From: Saprospiraceae bacterium
Lineage (GTDB): Bacteria; Bacteroidota; Bacteroidia; Chitinophagales; Saprospiraceae
NCBI GenBank assembly: GCA_020849825.1
Contig: JADZFP010000605.1
Coordinates: 1 to 9,449 of the forward strand
Length of the DNA stretch: 9,449 nt
Direction: 5' to 3'
Part shown: in pieces, positions 6,333 to 9,449 of the stretch
How positions within the stretch are numbered: position 1 is the first letter of the stretch
Layout: the number at the start of each line of letters is the position of its first letter
The notes under the pieces: model-generated
The model's input: the letters and a program-made list of their open reading frames with translations, nothing else
Told to the model about the DNA's origin: nothing
The model's database searches: none
Made by a program: the position numbers and the translations under genes

Positions 6333-7823
6333 ATGCCCACGCACGCTGATTTCCCGGAAAAAACAACCCGCAACCAGGTGGCTGTCGAAGATCCGTTGCA
6401 ACCCTACGTCCCTACTGCTGAAAAACCCTGGAATGCCCGTCGGGTAGCCCATCTCTACCGCCGGCTCGGGTTTGGCGCCAGTCTGGCACAAATTCAACAG
6501 GGCCTGCAAACAAGTCCTTCCGAATTGGTCGACCAATTGCTCGACAATGTCGCGGACCTCGGCACGCCCGACCCGCCGTTCTGGGCCGGCTATACCTCCG
6601 ACGATTATGAGGCCGACCCCGATTCGGTATTTACCCACCGCCGGGAAATGCGCAATCGCTGGCTCAGCGAAATGCTGGAAGAAGGCATTCGCGCCAAGAT
6701 GGCGCTGTTCTGGCACAATCACTTTGCTACTGAACTTATTGACTACCAATGCAATGCCTATATGTGGGATTATTATTCCCTCCTCCACGAGCATGCATTC
6801 GGCAATTTCAAGGTATTTGTGCGGGAAATGGGCAAAAACGCGGCCATGCTCGACTATCTCAACGGCAACCTCAATGTGGCCGGCTCGCCCAACGAAAACT
6901 ACGCCCGCGAACTCATGGAACTTTTCACCATGGGCGAAGGAAACGGCTACACGCAAAGCGACATCGTGGAAATGGCGCGCGCACTCACCGGCTGGCAAGC
7001 CAAAGCCTACCTGTGCACCCCGGCTTACTACGATGCGACAAGGCACGACAACGGCGTCAAAACCATTTTCGGACAAAGCGGCAACTTCAATTTTACCAGC
7101 GCGCACAACCTCATTTTTACAGCAAGGGCTCAACAGGTGGCGCATTTTATCCCCTCCAAAATTTACAAAAACTTCGTTTATCAATACCCCGACCCGCAGG
7201 TGATCGACGGGCTGGCACAAACCTTCCAGAACAACAACTGGGAATTGCTGCCCATGCTGAAACAATTGTTCAAAAGCGAGCATTTCTTCGACGATCAATT
7301 CATCAGCGCCCGCATCAAAAACCCCATCGAGTCGATGATCCCGCTCCTGAAAGCCGGGGGCGTGACTGCAGCCGACATGGACACCAACTGGTGGAACGCC
7401 ATCGGCTACTGGAGTTTCCTGCTGGGGCAGGAGATTTTCAACCCGCCGAACGTGTCGGGCTGGGCCGGCTACAGGGCCTGGATCAACGAAAGCACCATGA
7501 CCGCCCGCTGGAAATTCAACAGCTCGGTGGCGTATTATATGACGGTGAAAGAGCCCCTGCGCGAAAATCTGCGCAATTTGGCCATCACTTTGTCCAACGA
7601 CAGCAACGACCCGCAGGTGATCGTGGCCGCCCTGGTAGAACATTTCCTGGGTCAAACCCTCGAACCTGTTCACCTCAACGCCGCCGTGTCCTATTTCAAA
7701 TCCGGTATTCCGGAGAATTACTTCCTTGATGGCTCCTGGAACCTGTATTGGGACGAAGCGCCCTATCAGGTAGTCAATATGCTGTATTATCTGGTCAAAT
7801 TGCCCGAATACCAACTGACCTGA
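6333..7823 (+). CDS. DUF1800 family protein
   Basis: The 496-residue product matches the DUF1800 family across its length: WNARRVAHLYRRLGFGAS (33-50), MALFWHNHFAT (123-133), LDYLNGNLNVAGSPNENYAR (173-192) followed by ELMELFTMGEGNGYT, then IVEMARALTGW (211-221), KIYKNFVYQYPDP (276-288), LFKSEHFF (312-319), KNPIES (329-334) and NPPNVSGWAGYRAWIN (370-385). The family has no established biochemical role, and its genes are very often followed by a DUF1501 gene, as here. The short N-terminus before the domain (about 32 residues) is polar and shows no Sec, Tat or lipoprotein signal, and no C-terminal sorting domain is visible. The ATG at 6333 is the only sensible start; a longer start is not supported. 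The gap to the DUF1501 start is 49 nt with no terminator, so the two are probably one operon. The protein probably works with the DUF1501 partner, possibly as a complex; this is inference from gene pairing. Confidence 0.94.
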   Translation: MPTHADFPEKTTRNQVAVEDPLQPYVPTAEKPWNARRVAHLYRRLGFGASLAQIQQGLQTSPSELVDQLLDNVADLGTPDPPFWAGYTSDDYEADPDSVFTHRREMRNRWLSEMLEEGIRAKMALFWHNHFATELIDYQCNAYMWDYYSLLHEHAFGNFKVFVREMGKNAAMLDYLNGNLNVAGSPNENYARELMELFTMGEGNGYTQSDIVEMARALTGWQAKAYLCTPAYYDATRHDNGVKTIFGQSGNFNFTSAHNLIFTARAQQVAHFIPSKIYKNFVYQYPDPQVIDGLAQTFQNNNWELLPMLKQLFKSEHFFDDQFISARIKNPIESMIPLLKAGGVTAADMDTNWWNAIGYWSFLLGQEIFNPPNVSGWAGYRAWINESTMTARWKFNSSVAYYMTVKEPLRENLRNLAITLSNDSNDPQVIVAALVEHFLGQTLEPVHLNAAVSYFKSGIPENYFLDGSWNLYWDEAPYQVVNMLYYLVKLPEYQLT

Positions 7824-7872
7824 GCATTTTTCACCAGACATCATCATTCCAACTCGCAAATCAACACAGGCC

Positions 7873-9449
7873 ATGTGTGAAAAACATACATCCAAACGCC
7901 TCGGCAGCGCACTCGAACACGGTAAAGCCCACGCTCGTGAACACCAGAACTGGTCGCGACGCGATTTCCTGACCGCCACCGGATTGCTCGGCGCAGGTTC
8001 GTTGCTACTGGGGAAAATGCCCATCCGCACCTTTCAGCCCTCGCCCCTCATGGCAGCCCTGGCCAACGGCGACAGCGACCGCATTCTCGTACTCATCCGT
8101 ATGGACGGCGGTAACGACGGCCTGAATACGGTTATCGAGCGCGGCAACTCTTTTTACTACAACATCCGCCCGACCATCGCCATTCAGGAAAACAACATGT
8201 GGGCGCTGAACAGCCAATTCGGGATGCCACTCTCCACCAATGCGCTCCAGCCGCTTTGGGACAATGGCATGATGAAAACCATCCTGAACGTGGGTTATCC
8301 GGAGCCGAATTACAGCCATTTCCGTTCATTCGATATCATTGCATCCGGCAGCGAATCCGACCAATACTGGCACACCGGCTGGGTTGGCCGTTTTCTCGAC
8401 AACGAATACCCCGTGTTCCTGGAAACGCCCCCTACGGTACCGCCTGCTTTGCAAATCGGCGTTGAATCCAACCTGATTTTCCGCGCCGACGAGGCCAATA
8501 TGGCACTCGCCGTGAGCAGCCCGCAGGAGTTTTATCAAATTGCGCAATCCGGCCAATTGTACGACACGGCTTTGCTCGGCAACACCCCCCGCGAACTGGA
8601 ACTGGCATACATGCGCCAAACCGCCAATGCCGCATTCCGGTACGCCAGCAGCATCAAAGATGCCTATGCGCGTGGCAAAAACCAGGTCGACTACCCTACC
8701 AACAACTATCTGGCCGAGCAATTGGCTATCGTTGCCCGGCTCATCAAAGGAAATCTGGGCACCCGGGTTTTTATGGTGGAGATCGGCGGTTTCGACACCC
8801 ATGCCGAACAATACGACTACCACCTGTATTTGCTCGCCAATCTGGCCAACGCGGTCAAGGCATTTTACGACGACCTCGGGTTCGGCGGCAATGCAGCGTG
8901 GCCCCAAAAAGTGCTGGGCATGACTTTCTCCGAATTCGGCCGAACAATTTTTGAAAACGACTCCCTCGGTACCGACCACGGATGGGGTACGCATATGCTC
9001 CTGGTCGGCGGTGAAATCGGCAACGGGGTCGTCGGTCAGTATCAAGACCTGAGCAACCCCGATCCGTATTCCGACCCGGCATATAGCGTCGATTTTCGTT
9101 CGGTCTATTCGAGCGTTTTGCAGGAATGGCTGGGCGCATCGCCCGAACTGTCCAACTTCGTTATGGGCGGCAATGCGCTGCCGATCATACCTGGCCTGGT
9201 GCCCGCTGCAATACCCACAACCGGCGACAACAACGCCTGTGTTTTGCTAGGCCACAATCCCGGCAAAACGTCCGACGGTAGCATTGAGATTAAATATGCC
9301 ATGATGAACGACGGTCCTGTCCGCCTGCAATTGCTCGACCATGCCGGCCATGTGCTGCGCACGCTCGTCAGTGAATACAAAGACCGCGGCAGCTATACTT
9401 TCCAGTTCAAGCCCTCCGACTGGTATGTCGCACCGGGTATGTATCAATA
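7873..9449 (+). CDS. DUF1501 family protein with Tat signal and T9SS sorting domain (cut by the right window edge)
   Basis: An open frame of 525 codons runs from the ATG at 7873 to the window edge without a stop. DUF1501 belongs to the alkaline-phosphatase-like clan, but its reaction is unknown. Residues 28-33 (SRRDFL) followed by a hydrophobic, glycine-rich stretch to about 47 form a twin-arginine signal. A plausible signal peptidase site is ALA at 62-64. The domain follows with ILVLIRMDGGNDGLNTV (71-87), PNYSHFRSFDI (145-155), EIGGFDTHAEQ (303-313), TFSEFGRT (351-358) and TDHGWGTHMLLVGG (367-380). The Asp and His residues in DGGND, FDTH and DHG are in the places where clan members bind metal. 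Residues from about 456 (VLLGHNPGKTSDGSIEIKYA) to the edge look like the start of a T9SS sorting domain. The chosen start gives a complete Tat n-region; the next in-frame ATG (8017) lies beyond the signal. It follows the DUF1800 gene by 49 nt and is probably co-transcribed. Confidence 0.95.
   Translation, partial: MCEKHTSKRLGSALEHGKAHAREHQNWSRRDFLTATGLLGAGSLLLGKMPIRTFQPSPLMAALANGDSDRILVLIRMDGGNDGLNTVIERGNSFYYNIRPTIAIQENNMWALNSQFGMPLSTNALQPLWDNGMMKTILNVGYPEPNYSHFRSFDIIASGSESDQYWHTGWVGRFLDNEYPVFLETPPTVPPALQIGVESNLIFRADEANMALAVSSPQEFYQIAQSGQLYDTALLGNTPRELELAYMRQTANAAFRYASSIKDAYARGKNQVDYPTNNYLAEQLAIVARLIKGNLGTRVFMVEIGGFDTHAEQYDYHLYLLANLANAVKAFYDDLGFGGNAAWPQKVLGMTFSEFGRTIFENDSLGTDHGWGTHMLLVGGEIGNGVVGQYQDLSNPDPYSDPAYSVDFRSVYSSVLQEWLGASPELSNFVMGGNALPIIPGLVPAAIPTTGDNNACVLLGHNPGKTSDGSIEIKYAMMNDGPVRLQLLDHAGHVLRTLVSEYKDRGSYTFQFKPSDWYVAPGMYQ
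7954..8016 (+). other. Twin-arginine (Tat) signal region of the DUF1501 protein
   Basis: Codons 28-48 encode SRRDFL followed by TATGLLGAGSLLLGK. This is the S-R-R-x-F-L pattern, next to a weakly hydrophobic glycine-rich core and after a long polar n-region, as expected for Tat substrates. It implies that the protein folds, and may acquire metal or a partner, before crossing the inner membrane. Confidence 0.85.
9238..9449 (+). other. T9SS-like C-terminal sorting domain of the DUF1501 protein (partial)
   Basis: From residue 456 onward the sequence shows HNPGKTSDGSIEIKYAM, then VRLQLLDHAGHVLRTLVSEY, DRGSYTFQF and WYVAPGMYQ. This order (NP motif, paired strands with LxLxDxxGxxLxTLV, a glycine-turn with a TFxF strand, then LxxGxY-like ending) is the standard T9SS type A sorting domain. 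The last strand and the basic tail lie beyond the window, so the call rests on the first three quarters of the domain. Confidence 0.8.

Noticed and set aside
6306..8030. A 574-codon open frame on the minus strand, opposite the DUF1800 gene and the start of the DUF1501 gene
   Set aside because: It overlaps two well-supported genes on the other strand and shows no family motif; its composition is that of an antisense shadow.
8326..9045. A 239-codon minus-strand frame within the DUF1501 gene
   Set aside because: It lies opposite conserved DUF1501 motifs and has no recognisable domain or start context.

Overview
The window looks like chromosomal DNA of a Bacteroidota bacterium. The evidence is two proteins ending in type IX secretion (T9SS) C-terminal sorting domains, SprB-type repeats in one of them, start codons without a clear Shine-Dalgarno sequence but with A/T-rich leaders, and one candidate promoter of the Bacteroidota type (TTG-N19-TAnnTTT). 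The fairly high G+C content for that phylum suggests a Saprospiria- or Lewinella-like lineage. That placement is inference only.

Layout. (1) Positions 1-1003, minus strand: the N-terminal third of pyruvate, phosphate dikinase, running off the left edge. (2) Positions 1004-1165: a short divergent gap. (3) Positions 1166-2845, plus strand: complete glutaminyl-tRNA synthetase. (4) Positions 2846-2912: a convergent gap holding a strong GC-rich hairpin with T-runs on both sides, a likely bidirectional terminator. (5) Positions 2913-6152, minus strand: a 1079-residue secreted modular protein with a signal peptide, two MAM/jelly-roll-like domains, three four-cysteine PPC-like domains, one degenerate and two good SprB-type repeats, and a T9SS sorting domain. 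(6) Positions 6153-6332: a divergent intergenic region with a candidate promoter for the secreted protein. (7) Positions 6333-7823, plus strand: a DUF1800 protein. (8) Positions 7873-9449, plus strand: a DUF1501 protein (alkaline-phosphatase-like clan) with a twin-arginine signal and the start of a T9SS sorting domain, running off the right edge.

The first two genes are housekeeping (PEP/pyruvate interconversion and tRNA charging). The right-hand 6.5 kb concerns the cell surface. The DUF1800-DUF1501 pair is a recurrent two-gene unit of unknown biochemical function. Here its DUF1501 member appears to carry both a Tat export signal and a T9SS outer-membrane sorting signal, while its DUF1800 partner has no visible export signal. 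This suggests a folded-complex or hitchhiker export route, and it is the most interesting hypothesis in the window. No RNA genes, CRISPR arrays, insertion sequences or attachment sites were seen.
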